DNA from: Zopfochytrium polystomum
Taxonomy: Eukaryota > Chytridiomycota > Chytridiomycetes > Chytridiales > Chytridiaceae
NCBI GenBank assembly: GCA_025765615.1
Contig: JAIVFJ010000010.1
Coordinates: 1 to 64,000, forward strand
Direction: 5' to 3'
Length of the DNA stretch: 64,000 nucleotides
A model generated the notes under the pieces. It searched no databases. It was not told the origin of the DNA and worked only from the letters and a program-made list of their open reading frames with translations. The position numbers and the translations under genes were made by a program. Of this stretch, positions 1 to 10,107 are shown piece after piece. Position 1 is the first letter of the stretch, and each line of letters starts with the position of its first letter.

Positions 1-285
1 CCAGAAAAAGAAAAAAGCGGCGGGAGAAGCAGCGGCGTCCGCGGAAACGCGGCTGCAATCCGCAAAGAAGGCAGTCACGGGTCGGAAGGACGCCGTCAAG
101 GCCGAAGGGAGGAGTGGGGCCGCCAAAGCCGGCACGAGGCGATCAAGGCCCAACAGGCGGCCAATGGAAAAATGCCAAAGCCTGGTCCCAAACGGCCGAA
201 TCGCTTTGTCAGCGAGACACCGAAGAAACCCAAACCAGCAGCATCTGTCAGCAAGAAGCGCAAACCGTTTCGTGGACCAGCCTAG
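1..285 (+). pseudogene. 3' end of a Lys/Ala-rich protein, frame disturbed
   Basis: The first ~145 bases read in frame 2 give a Lys/Ala-rich text (LQSAKKAVTGRKDAVKAEG) resembling the basic tails of the secreted families further right. From about base 140 the plausible text moves to frame 1 (MPKPGPKRPNRFV, then KKPKPAASVSKKRK) and ends at a TAG at 283-285. Frame 1 is open from base 1, so a frame-1-only reading is also possible. Either this is a real 3' end cut by the window edge with a one-base error, or a relic. The 5' part lies outside the window. No function can be assigned beyond similarity in composition. Confidence 0.4.
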
Positions 286-1799
286 AGGCCCGCGCGGGCA
301 TAGTTTCACACGTTTTCATGTTCTCTGGTTGCATAAGCCGTGTTGATTGCAAAATGACACACAACCAGCTAGCAGGCCTTAGTCTTTGCTCTTAGGGCTT
401 TCTTAACGCTCCTTGCGGCCTGCCATCGTGACTCTATGTTTTCGTTTGTGGGGGTGTCCCAGACCTTTCAGACAATTTCGCAGGCGATGGATTCGAAAGC
501 AGTCAGTCAAAGAAATCAAAGACCCAAAGCCAAAAACGAGGCGGGAACTATTGGCCGCACGGTAAAGAGGAAGGAACCCCAAATCTCAGTGGAATAGGCC
601 GAAAGAGGGTGGTGGTCGTGCGGACGAAGAGGTTACAGCCGAAACAGACACAGTCACCATGTATGACTTTGCGGAGGAACGACTACTCGAAGGAGGAGCT
701 CGGTATTGTGTAGAGTGATGATCTGGTTTACATCGAAGTGCCCGGCGTTCGGCAAAGAACCCGTGGTTCCAGCCGGGCGTCGTTTTTTGCGATTTCTGGG
801 TGTTTTCGTGAACCTGAATGGCCTGGAATTGCAAGGGTTACGGCATCGAACCATCGTTGAATTGATTGAGTGCGGTTGCTCAGGGGGGTTATGGGTGAGG
901 AGGAAGGGGAGGAGTGTTGCTGAAGGACATACATGGGAGGGGCGGGAGCTTTATATTGTCCGACCCTCTCCCTTGCGTCTCTCTCTCTCTCTCTCTCTCT
1001 CGCTCTCGCTCTGCCTCGCTGTCTCCGACTTTCATTCCACTCTAACCACACACGCACACATAAACAACGCTCTCTTGCGGCTCTTTGCCTCTCTTGGCGA
1101 TCGATCGTGGCGCAACGTATTTATGCATGCAAAATTCAAGTATTTATTCAGCAGAGATGGAGGCTTTTGTAATAAGTTAGGCGGAAAAAATGTAACTGCA
1201 AAAAGTAAAACCGATACTACATCATATCCTGTTCCTGAAAAGGAAGATCCACAATTGTATTTTGCAAATCATCCACGATTAAAAGCCGCAAACTTATCGG
1301 TGGGATTCGGCAATAGCCTGGCCAGGCCAGGCTCCAACCGGTTGTGGACACAGGCAGGGAAGGCCTCAACAATGCCGTAACCCTAAAGGAAATTTTACAA
1401 TATTCAAGAGGAAAGCAAACAATAAGAAAACTGAAGAAGCGATCATCAGGAAGAAATCAAAGAAGCAGAGGGTGGTGGCGCTGCGAGGCGCTACCCGAAG
1501 CGGATAGGAATGGTGTCGCAAGACACCACCCCAAGCGAAGGTGCCGACGCGAGGCGCTGCCACATGCGAAGGGGGGCGGCGCCACACGGCACTACCCAGT
1601 AGCCCAACGACGGCGAACAAGATGAGAAAAGAATGGTTCAGAAAGATGAGAAGGAATGGAAGCAAAAATGGATGGCGGAAGTCAGGGTGGATGGCGAGTC
1701 TTACTAAACAGGCACACTGCGTCAAAAACGCGAACTCTGCGTGCTTCGCTGCGTCAGGACGCAGGTCGTGCACAGGTGGCTAACACTAAAACGAAGGGT
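286..1799. other. Gene-poor stretch with CT repeat and AT-rich island
   Basis: No convincing gene. A (CT)n tract lies at about 978-1018. An unusually AT-rich island at about 1110-1310 carries an open frame (text such as FMHAKFKYLFSRDGGF and KSKTDTTSYPVPEKEDP) that looks more protein-like than its surroundings but has no clear start, splice sites or family. From 1450 to 1640 there is an imperfect GC-rich repeat around GAGGCGCT. Confidence 0.5.
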
Positions 1800-2096
1800 G
1801 TGATTGGAGGAAATCACAAAACACCTCAACCTTATCCTCTGTGACCCAGGCCTCGAACAGCTGCTGTACCTATGAGGGAGTTGAACCCTCAGGCCCCCCA
1901 ACTGGGGCTCAGCTTTCTTCACTAGGCACTGTGAAACTTTGAGCATGCTTAGCACACCGGTAGCCGCTCTCATCAGTCGTGCTGGTCAGTATAGCCTTCC
2001 TTAGCTGTGCTTCCCCTCGTACCTTTGCCAGGATCAAACCAGCCCCCCTCACCAGCAAACTCAGAGGTGTTAACCACTGAGCTACTGGGCTCTAAC
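1800..2096 (-). mobile_element. tRNA-derived SINE-like element
   Basis: Read on the minus strand from 2096, the sequence starts AGCCCAGTAGCTCAGTGG, a good RNA polymerase III A box (TAGCTCAGTGG), and about 35 nt later has GGTTTGATCC, close to the B-box consensus GGTTCGANTCC. The 5' ~75 nt fold roughly like a tRNA, but the 3' acceptor strand does not pair. About 120 nt further on (near 1870-1885) is a second B-box-like GGTTCAACTCC, so the unit could be dimeric. The body then runs towards 1800 without an obvious poly-A tail. Only one copy was seen in the window, so the 3' boundary is a guess. Confidence 0.5.
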
Positions 2097-2488
2097 CCTA
2101 AATTACATGTAAAACGGGAAAAAAAATGGCAGGAGCAATAGACGAGCTTTTAACTGAAGAATGCGCGAATAATTCTGCCGGCAAGTGCGGGCCGTCCTCG
2201 AGGATTTTCTGATGGAAACAAAGATCAAACCCGCCATCTTTTGGTTGTCACAACCCTCTGCCACCCACAAACCAGACCTAACGGCTTTCTGGCCGCGCAT
2301 CGAGGAGGGAGAGCTCGATTGCTTGTTTGCTCGCTTTCAATGCAGGCCCCGACCCAACCGCAACTCACTGCCGCGCCTCCCACGGCGTCCCCACATACCC
2401 CCCGCCAACACCAAACGCGACGAACCCGGCCCGCGCCGCCTTCGTGGCGTCCACCGGCGCTCGCTGCAGCACCGCCTCGATCGCGCTG
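2097..2488. other. 3' flank of the F-box gene
   Basis: GC-rich sequence. The minus-strand frame that ends at 2365 runs through 2365-2799 and may be the real C-terminal coding frame of the F-box/LamG protein if one base is dropped near 2730. Nothing else is recognised here. Confidence 0.4.
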
Positions 2489-5400
2489 TCATCGACGCCG
2501 TCGATGGCGGGTGGCCGGCGCGGGCGGGGCCGCCACTCCCGGGGCTCGTCGAGGGTCCGGGTGGAGTCGGTCACCGCGGCGGCGGCGGCGGCGGCGACGG
2601 CTTTTCGCAGCAGCGCGCCGCGGCCGACGGGCTCGGCGTTTCCGGGGAAGCGGCAGCCGCGGGCGCCGGAGACGCGCGCGACGAGGGTAGCGTTTTGCAA
2701 ACTCGCGGGGCGCCGCGGCAAACCCGCGGGGCGGGGCGTCGTCGTTCGCCGCCCGATCGTCGCCGACGCCTCCGCCGCTGCCGCCCCTGCTGCCGCCACC
2801 AGTCTGGTCGACCGCCCAGTGGTTGCCGACGACCGCGACCTGCATCAAGGCTCGAACGTCGGCGGCGTCCCGGAGCGCGACGCGCCACACTCGCGTCTCC
2901 ATGACGTCGCCGGCGAACGGGAACCAGTGCGCGCCGTCCAACAGCAGTTCGGTTCTCACGATTCCCCAGTTCCGTGCGGCGGCTGGTCCGGTCGCGCGTT
3001 GCGCGAACGAGGCGTACGTGGGCCGGCCGGGCATCGCCGAGCTGATGAGGCCCGTCCCGATCTGGCAGTGGTGATACGGCAGCACGTCCGCGTCTCCCAC
3101 TGGCTGGGAGCTGTCCGCCAGGATGCCGTCCACAAACATTCGCTGCTCCGCGGGCGTGCAGGAAATGGCGACGTGATGCCAAAGCCCGTCGGCGACAAAA
3201 GGGCCCTCCAGGGTCCGAGGGTCGGAAAAAGAAAGCGTTTTGCGTATGAATCCGTCTTCGCCGACATAGAGAGAAGCTGTAACGAGGCGGAGAAAGCACC
3301 AACAGCCATGATCAGCAAAAAAAAGAGACGGACCACCCTGCTGCGTCCAGAAAGGTTTGCACTGACCAAACTGCGATTCCCCGACCGACTGGTACCCGAA
3401 CAGGGTGCCACCGATTCCTCTCCGTGCTTCTGTCTGTGCAGCGTTCGGCTGCACTTCCTCAGGCTCCGCCGCGACTCGAAACCACAATTCCACAGTGTAC
3501 GCCGGACGAGCAAAATCAAGACCTTCCAACGAAGGCATCTCGACGCGCGGCCCCACCGAGGGCTTGCCGCGGTCAGCACCCAGCGGGCAGGCGCATGTGC
3601 GCTGCTGAGGACCGGAATGCGAATAGGAGGAGTGGATGCACAAGGCCAGCGGCGGACGAAACAGCATTGCTTCGCCAAAAGCCTTCAGCAATTCGGGCGC
3701 AGTGTAGGTGAATTGGTCTTGCGGCGGTTCCGTTGGTGGACCTGGCACGGCGACGTCCAGGGCGTGGCTGCCAAACAACGGCGACACGGCGGGGTTGATA
3801 GCAAGGATCCGGAGTCGCGAGATTCGAGGACTCAAGACGTGATCGGATTGCAGCACTGTGTTCAACACTTTGCATGTTTGGGAAAGGCGGGCCAGACTGG
3901 ATAGGGGTAAATACGTTGCAATCCTGGCCAGGCAGTACTCCGACAGAAGACAAATTGGGCTGGAGGGCTGCGGTTGGGAAGCAATGTTCCCCGTCGGCGT
4001 CTGTGAGACCGGAAAGATGTGGTGTAGATCCTCAAATGGTCGGCCGCATGGAACTGGGTATCCTCTTATTTGGATCGCGTCGATTTCTGGCCAGGAAGGA
4101 GCCGTAAGTGTGTCCAATTCGATCTTGAAATTTGAAAGATCGCTTTCGAGTCAGTTGCCCGCAATTTCGGAAATCGTCAGCAACGCGTACCTTGACCACT
4201 TGTGCAACCACATCGCTCCGGTGGAGCTGTGGTTGGAAGATGCGCGCAGCGGTCTGCTGCTGAAACTGCGTCGGGCCGCTCCACAAAAGCTCCCATCCAG
4301 CGGTAGGAAGGCTATCTGGTGTGCCCGAGGTCCCGGTCGCCTCGATCCAGCCCAAGCCCCGGTAAGACTTTCCGATCGCCCGCGGTTTGGCCGGTCCGCC
4401 GAGCACACCGGTCTCGGCAGCCTCGATCGGCGTAAGTGGCAAAGCCGAGATCCGCACGATGGCGCCTGGATTCAAAGTTTCCCAGACCAGGATTTGTTCG
4501 ATGCGCACAGGTCGATCCATGCGCACGACCAGGTGCTCCGGGCCGCGGTTGTGCACCCGTGGCGCCCACGTGTCTGCAGAGTCGATGAGGGACGGGTAGA
4601 CGGATGGTGGGCCGACGACCTGGAATGCAGCCCAGCCGGGGTTGCCGTACTCTGTGGAATAGTCCAGTACCTCCGTCACCCACTGGCCCACCGCCTTTTC
4701 CGATTCCTCAACAGTCTCCTTAACGGTGACAGCAGATGGGTCCGCTATGACCGGCGGGCCGCAGATAGATACTGCGTCCATCTCGTACCAATCGGTGAAT
4801 CGAGAAAAGTCCATGTCGATGCGGAGTCTGGTGTTTGGGAGGGCAACAACAATGTTTAGAGAGATTTCGAGTAGCGACGATTCGCCCAGGTGCACGTTAA
4901 ATGAAATACACCGGACTTACATCTGTGCCTTGACGCCTTTGAGGTGAAGTTCCGGCTCAAATATGCGTGCAACGCGCGGTGCAACCTCTGCCGCACCGGA
5001 CCAAATGGTCGTGAAGCACTCCTCAGACAGGATCGGGTTCGGTTTCGGCAACGGAGCCCAACCCGTGAGGTCTGCCTCCATCGACGGCGAAAAATCAGGA
5101 TGTGGAAACTCCGCCACAGAGAGCCGCACGACGCCGCCGGGGGCGTTCGTCTCCCAAATCCGCACCTGCATTCGAATGGAATAATGGACAGACGTGAATG
5201 GCGTTATCGTTTTCGGGTAGATGAATCATCCGCTTCCGCCTTCATTCTCTCTTGACGAACCAAATCGCGCTCACCTTATCGACATGCACGCACCGGTCAA
5301 ACGCGAAAATCAAGAATTCTCGGTTGTAGTCCTGGCCGTAACCCATCGGGGCCCAAGCCTTTCATTGTTTGCAAACGAAAAAGGTTTCGTTATCTCGAGC

Positions 5401-5874
5401 AAGTTCTCGTCAAGTCGTGATCAGCCCTTACCTTTGGGTGGTCACCGTGCGTTGGGTAAACACGCGGCGGACCGCAAACCATGGCTGCGCTCCAATTGGG
5501 TTTCGAGTATTCTGTTCAAGAATCAGTTGCTTTATTTTGCGGTGAGGGGGGCGTTGTTTGCGGGGAGGTTGCATGGACGACGCGTCACCTGAGCTACGAT
5601 CAACAACGCATGCGGCGAAGAGCTCGACAGGGGGGCCTGCGGCTGCTGCTGCTGCTGCTGCTGCTGCTGAGGATGAGGATGACGGCGGCGGCGCAGCATT
5701 GTGGCCGTGGGTGATGGCGCCAACGGTTGGCAAAATTTGGGTTTGTGTTGCGTGCGCCTGCGTGGCGCCGGTGGTGCTTGTGGTGGCGGCGGTCTCGTCG
5801 TCGTTCGGTGGTCGACCACCACGGCCACGACGACGCCCTCCGCACAGCGACCACCAGCGAGCCTTGCCCTTCAT
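2489..5874 (-). CDS. F-box protein with two FBXL4-type discoidin-like domains and LamG-like domain
   Basis: Six exons join in frame: 5874-5589, 5511-5432, 5358-5275, 5165-4921, 4827-4191 and 4123-2489, about 988 residues. After a Q/A/S-rich N-terminus come two copies of the FBXL4-like N-terminal domain (discoidin-like fold), each with GPP.VYP, WAP, (I/V)WET(N/L)(A/N)PG and ARIF.P.LH. They are followed by (D/E)MDAV or EIDAI strands. An F-box follows (LLSEYCLARIATYLPLSSLA, then SQTCKVLN). Last is a LamG/ConA-like jelly roll (YTVELWFRV, DGLWHHVAISC, MFVDGILADSS, ETRVWRVALRDAADV). The likely role is as substrate receptor of an SCF ubiquitin ligase, inferred from the F-box. The C-terminal ~100 residues are very Arg-rich in this frame. 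The overlapping frame ending at 2365 looks less biased, so the true C-terminus is uncertain. Confidence 0.8.
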
Positions 5875-5875
5875 T

Positions 5876-5878
<3 letters not shown>

Positions 5879-5908
<30 letters not shown>

Positions 5909-5909
5909 C
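5879..5909. repeat. Poly-T tract of about 30 nt
   Basis: Uninterrupted T run between the F-box gene start and the next minus-strand gene. A matching poly-A run of about 25 nt lies at 6111-6136. On the minus strand the T run becomes an A run just upstream of the F-box gene ATG at 5874. Confidence 0.95.
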
Positions 5910-6149
5910 ATGGCTTGGCCACCAAAAGTTGTTGATATTGCAGTGGATGGCGACGATCTCGCGGTGTATGAAACCCCCAACCGCACAGGGCTTCGCCGAG
6001 ACCTTGGGTGTAAAAGGAACAAAACTGCTGTCGCATTTACCCGCCGCCCACCCGCGCGTTGCAAGTGCTGGGTAGGCGCCTTAAAGCAAGAACATTTCAA
6101 ATGCTCAAACGAAAAAAAAAAAAAAAAAAAAAAAAATGCCCACACTTTC

Positions 6150-7874
6150 TTACAACACCACGCCGGCCCTCTTCGCACCCGCCACCACTCTCACGAGTGA
6201 CTCACCCTCCTCCTTTGGCACCGTTTTTATCACATACCCCGGCTCCGCCGCGCCGGGGCCGCCGCCGCCGCCGCCGCCGTCGTCATCATCCTTCTCTAAC
6301 ACATCCCACCTTTCCGCGCAGGGGCGGCGGCGCACAACCACATGCCCGACGGCCCTCCTCAGCGCGTCCCACGTCCACCCGGCCGCCATCCCCGCGCGGA
6401 CGTCCGCGGCGCCCGAGTACGCCAAGTTCTCGCAGACCAAAGCAGGCGCCAGGACGAACGCGGTCGAGGCGACGAGCAGGGCGGCCAGGCCCGCGAGGAA
6501 GGCGGCGGAGGGGTTTGCGAGGTCGCCGTTGTGCTGGACGTAGTCGACGCGGCCGACGGGGGCGGCGGCGGCGGCGGCAGGGCGCGCGACGGGCCCGGCG
6601 AGCCACGGGTCGACGTCGAGGAGAAAGTCTTCGGCAATGTGGCTGCCGGTTTCGGCGGGGCCAGAGACGTAGACGGCGGAGGCGCGGGTGGCGAGGGTCA
6701 ACGGGGGCGCGCGGAACTCGGTCAGGACGTTGCCCAGGGTGACGGTGTTGCTGCCTGCGGTGGTGTTTGTGGAATAGCATAAGGTGGCGTGCGTGTCACG
6801 GAGGCCGAGGGGGGCGTCGTCGATGTACGGGTCGACGGAGAAGTTGTAGGCGGAGATGCCGAGGGTCAGGAAGAAGAAGTAGGGGTCGACGGTGAGGGTG
6901 TGGGCGGAGGGGTCGCCGTTGGCGGCGGGGGTGATGACGGCCAAGGTCTGGTTGATTTTCAGTTCCGGCGTGATGAAGCGTCCATGTGCGATGCACACGC
7001 TGTCGGAAAGGTCAGTCGAGTTGGGCAGCGGGTTGGCGACGGCGTGGCTGACGTCGACGCGCATGGCCGTCATGTTCACCGTGTCGGCAAAGTACCGGAT
7101 GACTGGGGCGAGGTGGATGAAAGCGTAGGAGCGGTCACCAGGGGCCAGGTCGTACGGTATCCACACGGTGCGGGCAGCGTCGCGATCGGCGTCATCTTCG
7201 GGGTTGCTCAATTTGCCCCCGTACCCGTACGCCAGAACCACGACCTTGTCGACCTTGCGTGTTGTCGGCACTCTCAAATCTCGTATAATGAGTCCCCGCG
7301 TAAACGCGTATCCGCCGTCATCGTGATCGATGCTCCGTTTGACTTCGGTGAGGCTGAGCGGCGGGACCGGCGCCGCACTGACGTTGCCGATGGATGCGGC
7401 CAGGGCGAACCATTCCTTGCCGGTGGAGTCGAATGGCGGGGCGAAGCCCTGGTAGATCGCAGCACCCATCGTTGGCGTCACGGTCCAATTGACAGGAAGT
7501 CCTGCGAGCGCACCGAGGTCAAAGGTCCGATTGTGAGTGACACCCTCGGTGGTCCAAGTGATGGGCCGATCGACGGTGGCGGCTATGAAGGTGTCGACAG
7601 TTCGCACGGCGCTGAGGGCACAGTAGACGAACAGGGCGAGCAGCGCAGCGGGAACGACCGACTGCTGCGGACCGCCGCGCATGCTGTTTTCTCGCTTGCG
7701 GTGCTGGGCCCGCCAAGGCGACTTGCCAGAGAAGCCCAAGCGGATGGCGATGCCGACGGCGGGCATCCCAGCCGCCAGGTATGCCATGGACACGATCTTT
7801 GCGATGGCAGCCTCGGTGGCGCCGACCGAGATGGACAAGAGGGCCGCGAAGATGCGGCTGTCGAGGTAGACCAT
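6150..7874 (-). CDS. Membrane protein with large glycosylated luminal/extracellular domain
   Basis: Single-exon frame of 574 residues. The N-terminus contains hydrophobic segments at about residues 8-45 and 75-92. A large central domain (roughly 95-480) carries many N-glycosylation sequons (NRT, NWT, NVS, NMT, NST, NQT, NFS, NTT). One further membrane span lies near residues 495-520 (FLAGLAALLVASTAFVLAPA), followed by an acidic/Gly-rich cytosolic-type tail. Topology suggests a plasma-membrane or cell-surface protein held by N- and C-terminal spans. I recognise no catalytic motif or named family. An alternative start is the ATG at residue 65 (MRGGPQQS), which would leave a single N-terminal span as a signal anchor. 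Confidence 0.75.
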   Translation of the reverse strand: MVYLDSRIFAALLSISVGATEAAIAKIVSMAYLAAGMPAVGIAIRLGFSGKSPWRAQHRKRENSMRGGPQQSVVPAALLALFVYCALSAVRTVDTFIAATVDRPITWTTEGVTHNRTFDLGALAGLPVNWTVTPTMGAAIYQGFAPPFDSTGKEWFALAASIGNVSAAPVPPLSLTEVKRSIDHDDGGYAFTRGLIIRDLRVPTTRKVDKVVVLAYGYGGKLSNPEDDADRDAARTVWIPYDLAPGDRSYAFIHLAPVIRYFADTVNMTAMRVDVSHAVANPLPNSTDLSDSVCIAHGRFITPELKINQTLAVITPAANGDPSAHTLTVDPYFFFLTLGISAYNFSVDPYIDDAPLGLRDTHATLCYSTNTTAGSNTVTLGNVLTEFRAPPLTLATRASAVYVSGPAETGSHIAEDFLLDVDPWLAGPVARPAAAAAAPVGRVDYVQHNGDLANPSAAFLAGLAALLVASTAFVLAPALVCENLAYSGAADVRAGMAAGWTWDALRRAVGHVVVRRRPCAERWDVLEKDDDDGGGGGGGPGAAEPGYVIKTVPKEEGESLVRVVAGAKRAGVVL

Positions 7875-8724
7875 GTGGTGGTGGAGCGAGGAGGGTTGGT
7901 GGGTGGTGGTGGTGGGGTGGGGGCACGCGATTCAATGCAGCCTTCAAGGCTTGTTTCATCTTTCGTGCGTGGCCGATTGAGCGAAGAGGCTTGCTTGATC
8001 GCTGGCGAAAACTGCGCCTCGAGTGGCACCTGGAAGTCACAACAACAACAAAATACGAAGCACAGCCAAAACCGGCCCTTGGGGCGCCTCCCGATGCCCC
8101 CCCCGAAGATCTGCAGAATCATCACGCCAGTCATTGTAATTGCTGCGTCTCCCGCTCCTCCCCTCGTGCTTTCAAGCGCGATGGGGTGACTGGTGCTCTG
8201 CCAAAATTTTGTTTGCCTGGACACGCGGTGGCCAAATTCTTCTCCCACTGTTCGTTGCGCAAACAAGCATTTTCATTGCTCGGCAGAAGAAGCGGCGGGA
8301 TACGCCACCATCGTATGTGGCGCGCAACTTGTGCTTGGAGTCTTGGGTGAAATTGCTACTGTATGAATAAACTCCTCCATCCGCTCGCGACGGCAACATT
8401 CCCAGCATTGCGTGTGAATCAACCAAATCGATTTGGGGCTATGCCTGTGGCAGTTTCTTTGACCGTGATGCGAACAGATGAAATGCGGAGAAGGGAGGTT
8501 AGCAGATATACATGGCCATTGCAGGCGCAAAAACGACTGTCTTCCACCGGGCATGGGTTTAAAGGCTTTGTGTCAAGTTCTGAATGGTCAGCTGTCTCGA
8601 CTTCCTGACCATTTTCGGCCTTAGTGCTGTGCCACTCAGTATTCATACTTTCTCATATGTTTATTCTTCCCAAAGTCGGAATCGCTTAAGAAGGAGCATA
8701 CAGGATCGGCTACGCAAGTGATGC

Positions 8725-8756
<32 letters not shown>

Positions 8757-8790
8757 ACACAATTCGAACAAAATATTCCACCACATTCAT
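7875..8790. other. Intergenic region
   Basis: No gene recognised on either strand. A poly-A run of about 27 nt sits at 8724-8751. The frames present are short and composition-driven. Confidence 0.6.
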
Positions 8791-9444
8791 TCAAAGTTTA
8801 TCAAAGAGCCACACGGACAGGGCATCAAACGACCACACGGCGAGCACGACAAACCCAAAGTCGACGACGCGGGAGATCCAGAACCCTCGGACGGGGCCGA
8901 AGCGGCGGTCGACGCTTTCCGGGGACAGGACGGGGGCGAGGGCGGCGCGGGCGACGTAGGTGGAGGCGGCGGCGACAAAGACGATGGGGGTGAGGGAGGC
9001 GGACGACGACGAGGTCGACTCGGCGATGCGGGTGCGGAAGCCGGGGCGAAGGAGCTCGAGCGGGGAGCGTTCGACGGGGCGGCAGACTTGCCAGAGGGCG
9101 CCGACGGCGAGGAAGCTGACGGTCAGTTTGCGCCAGGGGCGGGCCAGGATGGCGGTGGTGGCGGCGTGGAAGGCGGAGGTCGGGCCTGGCGGCGGCGGTG
9201 GCAGTGGTTTTGACGAACTTGCGGGCGGGGCACCGGTTTTTGTCGCTGCGCCTGAGGTTGGTGCCGGCGGTGTCGGGTGGCCATCACGACGACGGCCGCC
9301 AGCGCCACCGCTGCTGCTGCCGCCGACGCCGGGGCCGTCGAGGCGTGCCGACGACGAAGAGGACGAGGAGGACGAGGAGGAGGAGTTGGAGGCGCCGGGG
9401 GCGGCGGCGGCGGGTGGCGGCCGAGCGGCGACAGCGGCGTACAT
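8791..9444 (-). CDS. Small membrane protein, Ser/Pro-rich N-terminus
   Basis: Single-exon frame of 217 residues. The first ~90 residues are low complexity (Ala/Pro, a run of about 12 Ser, Gly). The C-terminal half has hydrophobic segments around residues 108-122 (KLTVSFLAVGALWQV), 150-168 (PIVFVAAASTYVARAALAP) and 195-214 (ISRVVDFGFVVLAVWSFDAL), consistent with three membrane spans. The ATG follows an A-rich leader (GATAATG) typical of a fungal start context. No named family recognised; the clean frame and hydrophobic pattern support coding. Confidence 0.6.
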   Translation of the reverse strand: MYAAVAARPPPAAAAPGASNSSSSSSSSSSSSARLDGPGVGGSSSGGAGGRRRDGHPTPPAPTSGAATKTGAPPASSSKPLPPPPPGPTSAFHAATTAILARPWRKLTVSFLAVGALWQVCRPVERSPLELLRPGFRTRIAESTSSSSASLTPIVFVAAASTYVARAALAPVLSPESVDRRFGPVRGFWISRVVDFGFVVLAVWSFDALSVWLFDKL

Positions 9445-9793
9445 TATCTTTCTTTCTTTTTTTTATTTCCTTTTTACTTTTTTTTTTTTTTTCGATCACG
9501 AGGTCGACGTGAGGTGGTAAATGAATAAATCAATTCATTGATTGCACTGACAAGTCAGACGGAGACGGAGAGACAGACAGGGGGTGTCTGTCGGTGCTTT
9601 GTCTCCTCCTCCTTGTGTGTGCGTGTGTGTGTGTGTGTGTGTGTCTCCCTCGAACCCCTCTTCTATGCGGGTGTCGGCAAGCTGAAGAGGGCCAATCGAG
9701 GGAGACAGACAGAGAGCCAAGACGGAGACGGGGGGAGCGACTGATTGGCACCGCAAAAGGGAAAAGCAAGCAAAACTTCCCAATTTCGCTGCT

Positions 9794-9799
9794 TCTTTC

Positions 9800-9842
<43 letters not shown>

Positions 9843-9867
9843 AGGAACACTACTGGTGGGTTGTTGT

Positions 9868-9915
<48 letters not shown>

Positions 9916-9952
9916 GAGAGAGGCAGAGAGAGAGAGAGAGACACGGGAGAGA
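9794..9952. repeat. (GA)n tracts upstream of the collagen-like gene
   Basis: Two GA tracts (about 9803-9840 and 9871-9946, slightly interrupted) on the coding strand. They lie 160-300 nt before the ATG of the collagen-like gene. Upstream, 9616-9642 holds a (GT)n tract. The 9445-10107 interval otherwise holds no gene. Confidence 0.9.
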
Positions 9953-9986
9953 GAAAGCTGCAGCAAAAGACAGGGGAGGTAAAGCA

Positions 9987-9993
9987 TATAAAA
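9987..9993 (+). promoter_or_regulatory. TATA box of the collagen-like gene
   Basis: TATAAAA lies 121 nt upstream of the ATG at 10108, inside a short non-repetitive stretch just after the GA tracts. The spacing matches that of other TATA boxes in this window. Confidence 0.6.
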
Positions 9994-10107
9994 CCTGCCC
10001 TCCCTCCAAACCTCCTTCTTTCACCATCAATTCTCCTCTTCCTCCCCTCCCCGAGCCACCCACCGCCCTTCTTCACTCCCTTCAACCATCATCACTCAGC
10101 GATAGCA

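Noticed and set aside
1860..1925. Functional tRNA gene on the minus strand
   Set aside because: A B-box-like GGTTCAACTCC is present, but no acceptor pairing or proper anticodon arm can be built; better explained as part of a SINE-like element.
6789..8189. Plus-strand 466-codon frame opposite the membrane protein
   Set aside because: Gly/Val/Asp-rich antisense text. The minus strand has membrane spans and glycosylation sites in one clean frame.
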